A stretch of 64,000 nucleotides of DNA from Kitagawia praeruptora (lineage: Eukaryota > Streptophyta > Magnoliopsida > Apiales > Apiaceae). A program made the position numbers and the translations under genes. The stretch covers positions 120,195,501-120,259,500 of the forward strand of contig CM075349.1 in NCBI GenBank assembly GCA_037693485.1. The letters run 5' to 3'. Shown here one piece after another: positions 44,801-56,603 of this stretch. Below the pieces are notes generated by a model. That model was given only the letters and a program-made list of their open reading frames with translations. It did not search any database and was not told where the DNA came from. Position 1 is the first letter of the stretch. Each line of letters begins with the position of its first letter.

Positions 44801-45951
44801 ATCTCTCTCTGATTCTCCCCGAACCCCCCCCCTCAATCTCTCCCTCTTTCTCCCCTTCGACCTCCTTCTCCCGCCGTCCCTGCTGTCACCGCCGGGCACC
44901 ACCGCCCAAACCCCGACATGCAACCACCACAACTCTCCCCAATCACAACCCCAATATTCAATTACCAATTGCAGTTATTCAATCATAACTAAAAAGGTAA
45001 TTAAATCACAAATTAAAGAAAACCCTAAATGCTAATACAAAGATTTTTATTCACAAATAAATCATGAAAATATTGATAAACACTATAAGAGCAGTGTTGT
45101 AAAAAGCGGGAATCGGACTTAATCGGTAGAGGCACTGTCCAGGGATTAATCGGGGATTAATCGGGTATTTGAGGATTAATCGGAATGATTAATTGAATAA
45201 TCGGATTATTAATCAGTGCGATAACCCATGGAACAGAGATTAATCGGTGATTAATAGTGATTAATCGATGATTTTTAGAACAGAGTATAAGAGTAATTAA
45301 AAATAAAGTTTGTAGGTATAATTTCATACCCTTTTGTGAAAAGAAACCCAAATTTTAAACTTGACTAAAATCCAACTCTCCAAAACTTTATATATATGTA
45401 TATCAAAACGTAGAGCTTAAAATTCCCTCTTCAAATACGCTATTGCATGCAAGATCAACCCAACATAATATTAGATATAAGCTTTTAAAGACTTGTTTTA
45501 ATGGAGGAGAGAGAAAATATTTATGTATATATGTGGTGATGTGTTTTGAGTTCTACGGGAAGAGAAAAGAAAATGATTCTCTTGATTTTGTTACTAAAAT
45601 TACATATATAGATGAGGTATGGCTAGGTGGGCTCTTAGTGGGCTACTTAATCTCTTGGGACCCATATACATAATTGTTACCCACTTGGGAATTAATGGGC
45701 CACTAAGTCCTAAATTGAACTAAATGCAAATTTTAAATATAATTACACAAATTTTTGGTAGCACTAATAATAATAATAATAATAACGATAATATAATAGG
45801 TATAGTAGTAAATAAAATAAAATTAGTAAATTATAAGAATGCACTAAAATAAATGATTATCTGCACGCATCCCTAAATTTAAATTGCAAATTTATTCTAA
45901 GAGAGCTCAACTTTAGTAAAAAAATTTTTAATAAAATTCACGGTTATTACA
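41827..45951 (-). repeat. 3' LTR of the chromovirus
   Basis: 4,125 bp. It carries a (CT)n-rich block (about 44400-44860) and a 194-bp hAT-type MITE (45092-45285) that the other LTR lacks. Without that insertion the two LTRs are almost the same length. The long Arg/Glu- or Ser/Leu-rich frames over the (CT)n block are artefacts. Confidence 0.95.
45092..45285. mobile_element. hAT-type MITE inside the chromovirus 3' LTR
   Basis: A 194-bp insertion flanked by the 8-bp duplication TATAAGAG (45084-45091 and 45286-45293). The ends are CAGTGTTGTAAAAA and (complement) CTCTGTTCTAAAAA, imperfect inverted repeats. The interior is a series of GGATTAATCGG words. An 8-bp duplication and CAGTG-type end are hAT features. 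The matching site in the other LTR holds a single TATAAGAG, giving direct proof of insertion. Confidence 0.9.
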
Positions 45952-45963
45952 GTCTCCCCCCTT
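45952..45963 (-). other. Polypurine tract of the chromovirus
   Basis: The minus strand reads AAGGGGGGAGAC immediately before the 3' LTR start TGTAATAACCG. This is the plus-strand priming site and confirms orientation. Confidence 0.85.
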
Positions 45964-45990
45964 AAAAGGATTCCGTCCTCGGGATCATCT

Positions 45991-46725
45991 CTATTGGCTA
46001 AACAACTCGGGGTATTTACTACGCATCTCATTCTCAAGCTCCCAAGTGGCTTCCTCAATTTGACGGTTTCTCCAAATCACTTTTACTAAATTTATTTTCT
46101 TATTCCGCAACTCATGCACTTTGAAATCCACAACTTTCACTGGTTGCTCTACGTAGGTCAGGTCTGCTTTGACATCGATGGGTTCATATTCTAACACGTG
46201 TCGATGATCAGGATGATAAGCTCTCAATATTGATACGTGGAATACATCATGTACGTGTTGTAGATCTGGCGGTAAGGCCAATTGATATGACACGGCTCCA
46301 ACCTTCTTAAGAATCTCAAATGGTCCGATATACCTGGGACTCAGTTTCCCTTTCTTTCCGAATCTCATCACCCCTTTCCATGGGGAAATCTTCAATAACA
46401 CTTTATCTCCTATCTCAAATGATTTATCCTTTCTCTTCAGATCTGCATATTTTCTCTGATAGTTCTGAGCAGCAACTAATCTTTTCCGAATCGTTTCTAC
46501 GGATTGCTTTGTCTGATGGACCATATCTGGCCCTAGTAATCTTCCTTCACCGACTTCATCCCAACAAAGCGGAGATCTGCACTTCCTTCCATATAAAGCT
46601 TCATAAGGGGCCATACCGGTACTGGAGTGATAGCTATTATTGTAAGCAAACTCTACTAGTGGCAGATGATCATCCCAACTTCCCTTGAAATCTAAGGTGC
46701 AAGCTCGCAGCATATCCTCTATCGT
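45991..46725 (-). CDS. pol: Chromovirus integrase C-terminal part with chromodomain
   Basis: Continuation of pol after the nonsense codon at 46726-46728, in the same frame. It holds the end of the integrase core and linker (VEFAYNNSYHSSTGMAPYEA, LYGRKCRSPLCWDE), the GPFEILKKVGAVSYQLALP module and FHVSILRAYHPDHRHV. At the end is a chromodomain (about 45994-46190: YVEQPVKVVDFKVHELRNKK, VIWRNRQIEEATWELE, YPELF). Chromodomains of this group are thought to direct integration to chromatin marks. In an intact relative this would be one polyprotein with the upstream part; here it could be made only by readthrough. Confidence 0.9.
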   Translation of the reverse strand, partial: TIEDMLRACTLDFKGSWDDHLPLVEFAYNNSYHSSTGMAPYEALYGRKCRSPLCWDEVGEGRLLGPDMVHQTKQSVETIRKRLVAAQNYQRKYADLKRKDKSFEIGDKVLLKISPWKGVMRFGKKGKLSPRYIGPFEILKKVGAVSYQLALPPDLQHVHDVFHVSILRAYHPDHRHVLEYEPIDVKADLTYVEQPVKVVDFKVHELRNKKINLVKVIWRNRQIEEATWELENEMRSKYPELFSQ

Positions 46726-49700
46726 CTAAATTGTCCTTTCGCTCTGTCCGTCTGTCTGCGAATGATAGGCAGTACTCAGGTTTAACTTGGTGCCAAGGCA
46801 TTCTTGAAAACTCTTCCAAAATCTAGAAGTAAAACGGGCATCTCTGTCTGACACGATTGACACGGGCACTCCATGACGGACTACAACTTCCTTCAAATAC
46901 AGACCTACCAGTCTCTCCACTGAGTACCTTTCACTGATCGGCAGAAAATGCGCGGACTTCGTAAGTCTATCAACTATAACCCAAATAGCATCGTGATTCG
47001 CTCTGGTTCGAGGTAAACCTACTACAAAGTCCATGGTGATGTGCTCCCATTTCCATTCTGGAATCTCTAATGATTGGAGTAATCCACTGGGTCGTTGATG
47101 TTCTGCTTTCACTCTTTGACAGGTCAAACACTTGCTTACCCATTCTGCAATTTCCCTCTTCTTGTTAGGCCACCAATAATTCTGCTTGATGTCTTGATAC
47201 ATTTTTGTGCTTCCTGGGTGAATGGAATATCTCGAGTTATGCACTTCGCTCATGATTTCTTCTTTCAATTCGGTAACATTAGGAACCCAAATTCTCGAAG
47301 CAAATCGCTTAATCCCCTTATCATCTTTTGAACTCATAATTTCTTCCCCTGTTAACTCTGATCTTCTTTCTTCCATCACTTGCTCCTGACAACGGCGAAT
47401 CTTCTCGAGTAGCTCTGGTTGAAAATGAATGGTATCAACTCTTTCATTGTTTTGGACTGGGTCCTTGACTTCTATCTCCATCTTCTCAAATTCTCTGACT
47501 AACTCTTCTGAGGTCATCAACAAGTTGAGTCTTTCTTTTCTACTTAAAGCATCAGCTACAACATTAGCTTTTCTTGGGTGGTAATTTATCGAGCAGTCAT
47601 AGTCTTTGATCAATTCCAACCATCTTCTCTGTCTCATGTTCAATTCCTTCTGGGTGAATATGTACTTTAAGCTCTTGTGGTCTGTGAAAATCTCACACTT
47701 TTCTCCATACAAATAGTGTCTCCAAATCTTGAGTGCAAAAACAATGGCAGCAAGTTCCAAGTCGTGAGTAGGGTATCGTGATTCATATTCCTTCAGTTGA
47801 CGAGAAGCGTAAGCTATTACTTTTCCGTGCTGCATCAATACACATCCTAAACCTTTGTGAGAAGCATCGCTGAAAATCACGAAATCGCCTCTTTCATCGG
47901 GTAGGGTCAAAACTGGGGCAGTCGTAAGTCTCTTCTTCAATTCTTGAAAGCTATCTTCACATTTGGACGTCCATTCGAACTTTTCACTTTTCCTGGTAAG
48001 TCGAGTCAATGGCGTAGCAATCCTTGAGAAATCTTTCACGAATCTACGATAATAACCAGCCAGTCCAAGGAAACTTCTAACCTCTGTTGGAGTCTTAGGT
48101 CTCTCCCAGTCTGCTACGGCTTCTATCTTGGCAGGGTCTACAGAAATTCCTTCACCACTCACAATATGCCCCAAAAACTGAACTTCTTTCAGCCAGAATT
48201 CACACTTTGAAAACTTTGCATACAACTTTTCCTTCCTTAGTGCTTCCAAAACTAGACGGAGATGTTCTGCATGATCTTCAGGTGACTTTGAGTAAATGAG
48301 AATGTCATCAATAAATACAATCACGAACTTATCCAAGTATTTCTTGAACACACGATTCATTAGATCCATAAAAGCAGCTGGAGCATTCGTCAATCCGAAA
48401 GACATAACTAGGAACTCGTAATGTCCATATCGGGTCCTAAAAGCAGTCTTAGGAATATCTTCAGGCTTGATCTTCAATTGATGATAGCCGGATCTCAAAT
48501 CAATCTTCGAAAAGTGCATAGCTCCCTTAAGCTGATCAAACAGGTCGTCGATTCTAGGAAGAGGGTACCTATTCTTGATAGTCATCTTGTTCAGTTCGCG
48601 ATAGTCAATACATAGCCGCATAGATCCGTCCTTCTTCTTTACAAACAAAACTGGAGCTCCCCACGGGGATACACTAGGTCTGATTACACCCTTTTCCAGT
48701 AACTCTTGCAGTTGTGTTGCCAATTCCTTCATTTCCACTGGTGCCATTCGGTAGGGTGCTTTGGAGATTGGTGCGGTTCCTGGTGCTAGATTAATTGTGA
48801 ATTCTATCTCTCGGTCTGGTGGCATTCCGGGCAAGTCATCGGGGAAAACATCTTTAAACTGATTGACTACAGGAATCTCCTCAATGGTAGGAGCTTGCTT
48901 CTTCGTGTCTATCACATGAGCCAGATAGGCTTGACATCCTTGCCGAAGTAATCTATTAGCTTGAATTATTGACAGAAAATCTTTAGCCAGTTTACGTCCG
49001 CGAAACGGAATTCTCATACTCTTAGGTCCACTTAAGCTAACCTTCTTCCGACGACAATCGATTTGGGCATCGTAACGTGCTAACCAATCCATCCCTAAGA
49101 TTACGTCGAATTCCCCCAACTTAAAAGGAATGAGGTCTGCGTCAAAATGTTGACCCTGAATCTCTATAACACAGTTCGGGCACAAACGGTTCACTGGAAT
49201 GACTTCCTGATTCGCTACTTCTATACTCAGAATTCCCTCCAAGGGTACAGACTCAAGATCAAGCTTATTCATGAAGTTCTCAGAAATAAAAGATCTGGTA
49301 GCGCCAGAATCAACTAGAACACATGCATCTTCAGAATTTACTAGAAGCGTACCTGCAATCACATCGCTGTCATCAATAGCATCCTTCACGGTCATGTTGA
49401 AAGTTCTTGCAGTCGGCTTGTTGCTGAGAGGTGCTGTGAGTCGAAGCACTGGATTTTCCTTAGCAGTCTGTCGGTAATCTCGGGACACGTGACCTTTCTT
49501 TCCACAATTGAAGCAGGTGACAGATTTATCCTTGCAACTGGAAGCATAATGACCCTTCTGTCCGCAGTTGTAGCAATTCACAGTAGCTTGTTGGCAGGGT
49601 CCAGGGTGTTTCCTCCCACATGTCTTGCACTCTGGCAATGGTGGTCTTCCTTGCATCATGTTCACTGACTGCTGAGGTTTGGTCCTCTGATTGCTTCCTC

Positions 49701-50232
49701 TGGTGACATGGTTCCCAATTCTCCTAGCATCTGAGCTTCTATCCTCTCTCTTCACAAATGGCCTCTTGTCACTACGACTATCAGATCTCTTCACAAAACT
49801 GCTTCCACCACTCTGAAACTTTCTCTTCTTACCATCCCGATCTTTCGGGTACAACTCACTTCCACTTTCCACTATAGCCGCTTTCTGAACTAGGGTTGCA
49901 TAGTTGGTGATCTCAAATACGGCAACTCGATTCTGAATCCAGGGCTTCAGCCCTTGCTGAAAACGCTTGGCTCTCTTCTCCTCAGTGTCCACATGATAGG
50001 GTACAAACCTTGAAAGTTCTGTAAACTTGGCTTCGTAATCCGCAACAGTCATCGTTCCTTGCTTGAGTTCTAAGAATTTAATTTCCATCTGATTCTCTAG
50101 ATACTTAGGAAAGTACCTCTCTAAAAACAACGTCGTGAATCTGGTCCATGGAATGACCGCATTACCCTCCAAAGTTCTCTTTGCTTCCCACCAGTAGTTG
50201 GCTTCACCTTTCAACATGTATGCTGCAAACAC
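46726..50232 (-). pseudogene. gag-pol: Chromovirus gag (C-terminal part) and pol, one nonsense codon
   Basis: 1,168 open codons. Domains in order: capsid (ANYWWEAKR, FLELKQGTMTVADYEAKF); three cysteine motifs, CKTCGRKHPGPC, CYNCGQKGHYASSC and CFNCGKKGHVSRDY, the last with Tyr in place of the final Cys (codon 49476-49474); aspartic protease LVDSGATRSFIS (about 49315-49280); RT with SPWGAPVLFVKKKDGSMRLC and active site VFIDDILIYS (Asp pair at 48309-48304); RNase H (VIFSDASHKGLGC); integrase with HPG, CLTCQRVKAEHQRP, TMDFVVGLPR, SIVSDRDARF and a conserved Glu in QSERT. The frame ends at TAG (46728-46726), where relatives have Gln. A frameshift near 50225 separates it from the gag start. Enzymatic residues are otherwise complete. 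Confidence 0.92.
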
Positions 50233-50630
50233 TGTCTTTTATTCTCTTCCACTCCCACAATCTCAAAAGTCTTTTCTATCTCTCGTAACCAAATTCTGGC
50301 CTCCACGGGGTTAGTGGTACCTTTAAACTCAGGTGGGTTCAGAGATTTGATTGATTTAAAAGTCATTGTGGCATGAGTCAGCTGAGCTGGAGGTGGATTT
50401 CCTCCCACTGGGTTAGGGTTCTGCTGAGGCTGAGGGTTCTGGGCATGCTGAAGAAGAAAGTTCAACAACAGGTTCATCGGGTTATTATTCTGGTTTGGAT
50501 TCTGAGCGGGTTCCGGTTCCGGGTTTAGAACTGGGTTAGGAACTGGGTTCCGAGGTGGAACCTCATTCTCTGGATTCTCTTCAGGTTGAGGACGAGGGTT
50601 TCTTGGGGGTCTTCCTCTTTTAGGTGGCAT
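50211..50630 (-). pseudogene. gag: Chromovirus gag N-terminus
   Basis: It starts at ATG 50630 with MPPKRGRPPRNPRP, then an Asn/Pro/Gln-rich stretch and the start of the capsid domain (FKSIKSLNPPEFKGTTNPVE and ARIWLREIEKTFEIV). A one-base change near 50225 throws it out of frame into CLQHTC and a stop, while the adjacent frame continues as the capsid (FAAYMLKGEANYWWE). The basic, proline-rich beginning is usual for chromovirus Gag. Confidence 0.9.
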
Positions 50631-51455
50631 CTTTTTCTATAAGAGCGAAAACAATATGGTATGTTATATCACATGTATGCAATTATATGACACCATTGCT
50701 GGCACAGTTATTCAAAATTATTTACTTGGTCAAAACTTCTGGTTTCTCAAAAATAAATCATGCTCAAAATCATGATTCTTTCTCTTGTCTCTTTATAAAA
50801 CAGTTTCTCTTTTTCCTTATTATAAAAAGGTTCAGGGTACTCGTGAAAAGAAACTAATTCAGGTTTTACTGGCAATTCTTATAAAAATCTTTAAGTTCTA
50901 AAACTCAATCGTCGTCTTAATCATTAGTTTTCGAAAACCCCCTTTTTTTTCTTTTTTTTTTTAAGTCGCAGTATCTACAAAGAATTTACTATAACAGGAG
51001 TATCAGGAAATAATCTAGCATGCTCTTCTAATATAATACAGTTCTATAACAGATCAACAAACAAGATATCAGTACTACTAGCAGATCATAATATATATAT
51101 CTATCACAGGGTATCATACTGGTACAGATCACATCATAATACCGAATACATACGGCATAATAGTACAGACCCATCATCAGAATATAAATACATCGTGGAA
51201 CATCTACTATCATGCTAGTACGGAAGATAATAAGATAACTACCCAACAAGCTGGGCATAAAGTCAACTACATCGAATACATCGATCAACAGAATATGTGC
51301 ACCCTATACTGAAAGATCTATCATGACGCCATACAAAAAGCGGGTCACCACTAGCTATAATATACATGCTAACCAAAAGATGGGAATGCGCAAGCGTAGA
51401 TATATGACATCCCCTGAAACCAAAAAGACTATGCTAAGTCAACTACAGCAGCAAG
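50631..51455. other. Chromovirus leader between ORF0 and gag
   Basis: About 825 bp. It has a poly(T) tract near 50942-50961 and A+T-rich DNA with short direct repeats of ACAGATCA. No gene is supported. It separates the leader ORF from gag and may hold translation or packaging signals that cannot be read directly. Confidence 0.5.
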
Positions 51456-52472
51456 TCAGGTCGAACCATCACGGGCAAACATCTCGCCCACCCTCCTATG
51501 GAACTCTACAATGATGTCTGAGATCAAGGTAGAAACTCTGGTACGATCAATCTGTCCGGTACTAGATGATGGCAAGGCAGCTAAGTAAGTCTGAAGCCCG
51601 GTCAACACAGTCAGGGCTATCTGATGCACAATCTCCATAGGTATGTCTCTCACTAACAGACTACCTCCATGATGCACGGCAAGGGGATCTGGAACAGACA
51701 AGAGTCGAAGAATACCATCCCTAGTAGCAAAGATCTCCTCATAACGAGACCACAACCAACGGTACTGCTGGAACAGGGTATGATGGATATGCCATGGAAC
51801 CGTCTCTCCGGCCACAACAGGGTGCTCAGAGGGAGCAGGTGGCATAGTAGCAGTAGTAGCAGCCACTGGAGGCTGAGCAGGAACAAGTGCAGGTATGGTA
51901 GGTGCAGATGGAGCAGTGTCGCAAGTAGGAGTATCACTGACAGGTGGAAACATGTAGTCTGGTATAGTCGGAACTGTCGGAGCTGCAACATACACTGGAA
52001 CTGGAGCAGTAAACAAGTCAGCAAAAGCTGATACTCTGGTAGGGGTATCAACTCTAGACACTGGAGCAGATAAGCTGGGTAAATTCTCAGTACGGACGGG
52101 CGAAAGCTGGACCTCATCAATCGGCTCGGGAGTAATGAGCTCGGGTGTCTCAAATCTGAACATCTCAGGAGTATACAGAAGAGTAGTCTCTGCAATCATG
52201 GTAGAATCTGGAATCTGAGCTGGCTGCTCAATCTCTGGAGTAGGTGCCTCTAAGTCAATCACTGGCACAGGAGAATCTACCAAATCTATCACATGAGGTG
52301 GAGAAGGTGTAAGAATCCGGATAGAAGAGTCCTCCAAGTCGCTGTCCATCGGTACCATCTCCTCAGACGGGTCACTGTCTGAACCTGAGCTGGGATCTAG
52401 GGGTCCCTGAGGGTAATGTGTAGGAGATCTGTCTCTAGCTGAGCGGAAATCATCAAGTCCTGAAGTAGTCAT
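51456..52472 (-). CDS. Extra leader ORF (ORF0) upstream of gag in the chromovirus
   Basis: An intact frame of 338 codons on the same strand as gag-pol, starting 187 nt after the primer-binding site. Its first ~220 residues are Pro/Ser/Thr-rich and acidic, with DLEDSSIRILTPSPP followed by two closely spaced VIDL motifs (VIDLVDSP and VIDLEAPTPE) that fit the SUMO-interaction consensus. The C-terminal ~120 residues look folded and helical (WHIHHTLFQQYRWLWSRYEE, IPMEIVHQIALTVLTGLQTY, STLISDIIVEFHRRVGEMFA). No signal peptide, membrane segment or catalytic motif is visible and I recognise no family. Lack of stops over 1 kb in an otherwise recent element suggests selection. It is analogous in position to ORF1 of Ogre elements, but I see no similarity to claim. 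Confidence 0.7.
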   Translation of the reverse strand: MTTSGLDDFRSARDRSPTHYPQGPLDPSSGSDSDPSEEMVPMDSDLEDSSIRILTPSPPHVIDLVDSPVPVIDLEAPTPEIEQPAQIPDSTMIAETTLLYTPEMFRFETPELITPEPIDEVQLSPVRTENLPSLSAPVSRVDTPTRVSAFADLFTAPVPVYVAAPTVPTIPDYMFPPVSDTPTCDTAPSAPTIPALVPAQPPVAATTATMPPAPSEHPVVAGETVPWHIHHTLFQQYRWLWSRYEEIFATRDGILRLLSVPDPLAVHHGGSLLVRDIPMEIVHQIALTVLTGLQTYLAALPSSSTGQIDRTRVSTLISDIIVEFHRRVGEMFARDGST

Positions 52473-52654
52473 CTACAAAAGTACAAGGAACTTCGGTCAC
52501 AATAGGTTCTAATCGATTAGATACTTATATAGATATACTTATATAAGGGTGAAAAGCACTTGTGCTAAAATCTCAACATCGCAATATATCACTAAACTCT
52601 TACGTCGCGTTATAATTCTAGGCTCGCTCGTACGATTCCTAAAATATAACTAAC

Positions 52655-52671
52655 GGCTCTGATACCTACGC
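52655..52671 (-). other. Primer-binding site of the chromovirus (initiator tRNA-Met type)
   Basis: Directly after the 5' LTR end the minus strand reads GCGTAGGTATCAGAGCC. The GGTATCAGAGC part matches the complement of the plant initiator tRNA-Met 3' end (TGGTATCAGAGC) apart from its first base. This is the usual site for chromoviruses. Confidence 0.8.
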
Positions 52672-55287
52672 TGTGACGCCCCCAAATCCGCCCTGTCCGG
52701 GGACCCGGGTCGCCACATCAGGTCTCAGCATCCTGCAACACACGTTAGCTCGATAATAATAAAATCTTTATTACAACGGAGCGGAACAGTCCCACTCCAC
52801 AGATCCAAGATCAGTCTCACGCTTTATTACAATACGATTATTACATCTCCGAATAAAAATCCTTCGAAAGTCTATAAAGATAGAAAAGATAAAAGGTTTT
52901 AGCTGGCCATTCTAGTCCTTGTCAGCATAGCCTGGAGCTTTTCCCTTGCCTCTAGATCCCTGGCTGGACGTCTCACATCTTTCCTTCTTGATAGCTGAAC
53001 AAATGTTGTAAAGCAAGAGTGAGCAACTATGGTGCCCAGCAAATTCTCTCCTGGCTCGGTACATAATATAGTAATATATACCGAAAGAAAATACTTGAAT
53101 TTAAATAAAACTGATATGATAACAAACTCTGAAAATTTTTGACTCAAGACTCGTCTCGAAAATAGAAATACTCGAAATGTCTCTTTTTGTGAAACTCTGA
53201 TGACTCATGATAAAAGAATAACTGGTCTTCCATCCTTTCGGTATCTCGGCGGGGCGATCAACTATCCGACCGGGAATACCGTCCTCCAATGACACCGCAC
53301 TTCGCCCGATCACGGCTACAATACGATATCAACGAATATAATATATAGTATGAATGCTAGCATCATAGTGGGTGATTATATCAACCCTGGCATCATAGTG
53401 CCTAAATATTCTCGTGTCCATATAAAGGTACACAAGTCTCTCTTTCTCTAAATGGGCCTCTTTCCCAAAATTGACCAGTAGAATACAGAATTCCCGAACA
53501 TTTAATGAACTGACACTTTGAGATAAACTTCACAAGAAAATATTTAATTGATCTGGCGGACTGCCAGTTTTACTCAATGTACCACCAATCCGAACAATGG
53601 ACTGATGTAACTTCTCAATAAACATATTTAAATTGGTTGACACGAACAAAGTGCCAACCTTTGACAAGAAAGGCAACTATCTCGAAATAATGAGGATAGT
53701 CTCAAAATGAAACATAATGAGTCGTACTGAACAAATAGTACCACTCGAATGATTATAATACTCAAAATTGATGAACGTTAAATAGAATATTTTTCGCTTG
53801 AGCAATGAGTAAAACTCTAACAATTTAAATAGTATACTCCTATTGGTTGATTCGAACAATGAACCAACTAAAAGATAATCAATAATTTATTGTTGAATTT
53901 GTACAATAAATTCAACTGAAAAGAATGAATTTAACTATCTCGAACAAATGAGATTAGTTTCACTGAATCAAAATCATAGTCGTCTCGAATTAATGAGATC
54001 GATCCGATAGCAACGAAATTGCTTCTACACTTATAGGGATCGTATTTCGCAAGTAAACTAATTTAAAAGTATCGTAATGTTTAACGAAAAATAATACTCA
54101 AAAGAAATTATTGTATCATAAGGAGCAGCAAATAAATCTCAAAATTGATAGCTCGAAAATAAATATGGAATGAAATAATACGAACAGAAATACAAAATTT
54201 CCGAGAATTAGGGTAGGAATGAACTTGCCTCTGTCTCGACGTTAACTCAACCGAATAATAAAAGCGTTACCCGCGAGCGAAAATCTCAATTCTCGAAAAG
54301 GAATCTCTATAGTAATTATCAGAATAATTTTAGTACTCAGGTAAGGAGTTAATCACGTAATATCACATAAATCGGTAATCATGCTATTGATAATCACATA
54401 ATTCTCGAAAAAATGTTTGGGAATATTCTCGTAACATTAAAATCTTACTAACGCCCTATTCGTAAATTAAATAATTTAAATGGAGGCTCTAATGGATTTC
54501 CCTATCAATTTTAATGTCTCGGGTTTTTATACACTGTGCAACACAAATACAATTATTCGTAATAAAATCTCTCAATTAAAGGTCTCTAATTAATCCTAAG
54601 TATATGACACCGATTTAATTATTTAACAACATATCTCGCATAAACTAAAAAAAAGAGTTTTGTATAAAATCACCACTAAGTATCTAAAGTCCTCATTTAA
54701 TAGCGAAATTCTCTAATTTTAAATAAATTGTTTAACTCGCACATCTAAGTCAATTTAGTAACCTTATTATTATTACACTATAAACTCAATATATTACGAT
54801 TTACATGCTCTCATTTTAATCCTAATCTTAATTTAAAAACAGTGCAAGCACTCATTTTCATCCGACTAAATCCGTTACTATTATCTTACTTTAAATGAAA
54901 CATTTGTCCTTCAATAAAAGTCTACTTTAATATCCTCATCATTTTTAATTCCTTTTCTTTTATTATTAAATCAATCAGGTCAAAATATTTATCCTCCCAT
55001 TTATTGCTTATTAAATAATTGCAACACAATATAAGTCTACTAAACAAAATTTCTTTTTTTTTAAAGAAACCAATCTGAAATTTTTTCTTTTCATTAAAAT
55101 TAATCCTATTTATCTCTTAATTTCTAAATAAATCAATACAATAAAATTAATCATACATCAATTAATTAATAATAACACAACACCCAATACCCCTCCTCAT
55201 CACCACCGTCGGGACGCCGGCCGGACGCCATGGCGGCGCCGGCGGCTCCGGCGGCTCCTCCTCCCCGACTTCCTCCTCTCTCTCTCT

Positions 55288-55322
<35 letters not shown>

Positions 55323-56407
55323 CTCCATCTCTCCCCCTCTCGAACTCTCTCTCTCTCTCTCTCTCCATCTCGCTCCCCCTCCGTCTCTCACTCTCTCCGT
55401 CGCCCTCTCTCTCTCCTCTCCGCCGTCCTTCTCTCCCTCCGCCTGATCTCTTTCCCTCCCCTCTTCGATCTCTCTCTCTCTTTTCCTCTCTTTCTCCGAT
55501 CATCTCTCCCACTACCTCTCTGTTCTCGCCTCTCTCTCTCTCCCTCTCATCTCTCGGATCTCTCATCTCTCTCCCGTTCCCGTCTCACGCTCTCTCCCTC
55601 CGTTGTCTCTCTATCTCTCCGGTCAATCTCTCTATCTCCACCCATCTCAATCTCTCTCTGATTCTCCCCGAACCCCCCCTCAATCTCTCCCTCTTTCTCC
55701 CCTTCGACCTCCTTCTCCCGCCGTCCCTGCTGTCACCGCCGGGCACCACCGCCCAAACCCCGACATGCAACCACCACAACTCTCCCCAATCACAACCCCA
55801 ATATTCAATTACCAATTGCAATTATTCAATCATAACTAAAAAGGTAATTAAATCACAAATTAAAGAAAACCCTAAATGCTAATACAAAGATTTTTATTCA
55901 CAAATAAATCATGAAAATATTGATAAACACTATAAGAGTAATTAAAAATAAAGTTTGTAGGTATAATTTCATACCCTTTTGTGAAAAGAAACCCAAATTT
56001 TAAACTTGACTAAAATCCAACTCTCCAAAACTTTATATATATGTATATCAAAACGTAGAGCTTAAAATTCCCTCTTCAAATACGCTATTGCATGCAAGAT
56101 CAACCCAACATAATATTAGATATAAGCTTTTAAAGACTTGTTTTAATGGAGGAGAGAGAAAATATTTATGTATATATGTGGTGATGTGTTTTGAGTTCTA
56201 CGGGAAGAGAAAAGAAGATGATTCTCTTGATTTTGTTACTAAAATTACATATATAGATGAGGTATGCCTAGGTGGGCTCTTAGTGGGCTACTTAATCTCT
56301 TGGGACCATATACATAATTGTTACCCACTTGGGAATTAATGGGCCACTAAGTCCTAATTGAACTAAATGCAAATTTTAAATATAATTACACAAATTTTTG
56401 GTAGCAC

Positions 56408-56438
<31 letters not shown>

Positions 56439-56603
56439 GATAATATAATAGGTATAGTAGTAAATAAAATAAAATTAGTAAATTATAAGAATGCACTAAA
56501 ATAAATGATTATCTGCACGCATCCCTAAATTTAAATTGCAAATTTATTCTAAGAGAGCTCGACTTTAGTAAAAATTTTTTTAATAAAATTCACGGTTATT
56601 ACA
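52672..56603 (-). repeat. 5' LTR of the chromovirus
   Basis: 3,932 bp, aligned along its full length with the 3' LTR. It carries the (CT)n block at about 55265-55720 and a TATA-like TATATATAAAG on the minus strand near 56043-56033. An uninterrupted ACTATAAGAGTAATT at about 55929 marks the empty site of the MITE found in the other LTR. Confidence 0.95.

Larger units (their letters stand above)
41827..56603 (-). mobile_element. Chromovirus (Ty3/gypsy, Tekay/Del type), nearly intact
   Basis: LTRs of about 4 kb at 41827-45951 and 52672-56603 end TGTGACGCCCC and TTATTACA on the plus strand. AATAC is duplicated at 41822-41826 and 56604-56608. On the minus strand the order is LTR, primer-binding site (52671-52655), a 338-codon leader ORF, gag, protease, RT, RNase H, integrase with a C-terminal chromodomain, polypurine tract (AAGGGGGGAGAC, 45963-45952) and LTR. 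Only one frameshift (about 50225) and one nonsense codon (46726-46728) break gag-pol, and the LTRs are very similar, so the insertion is recent. The very long LTRs and chromodomain match the Tekay/Del clade. Confidence 0.95.
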
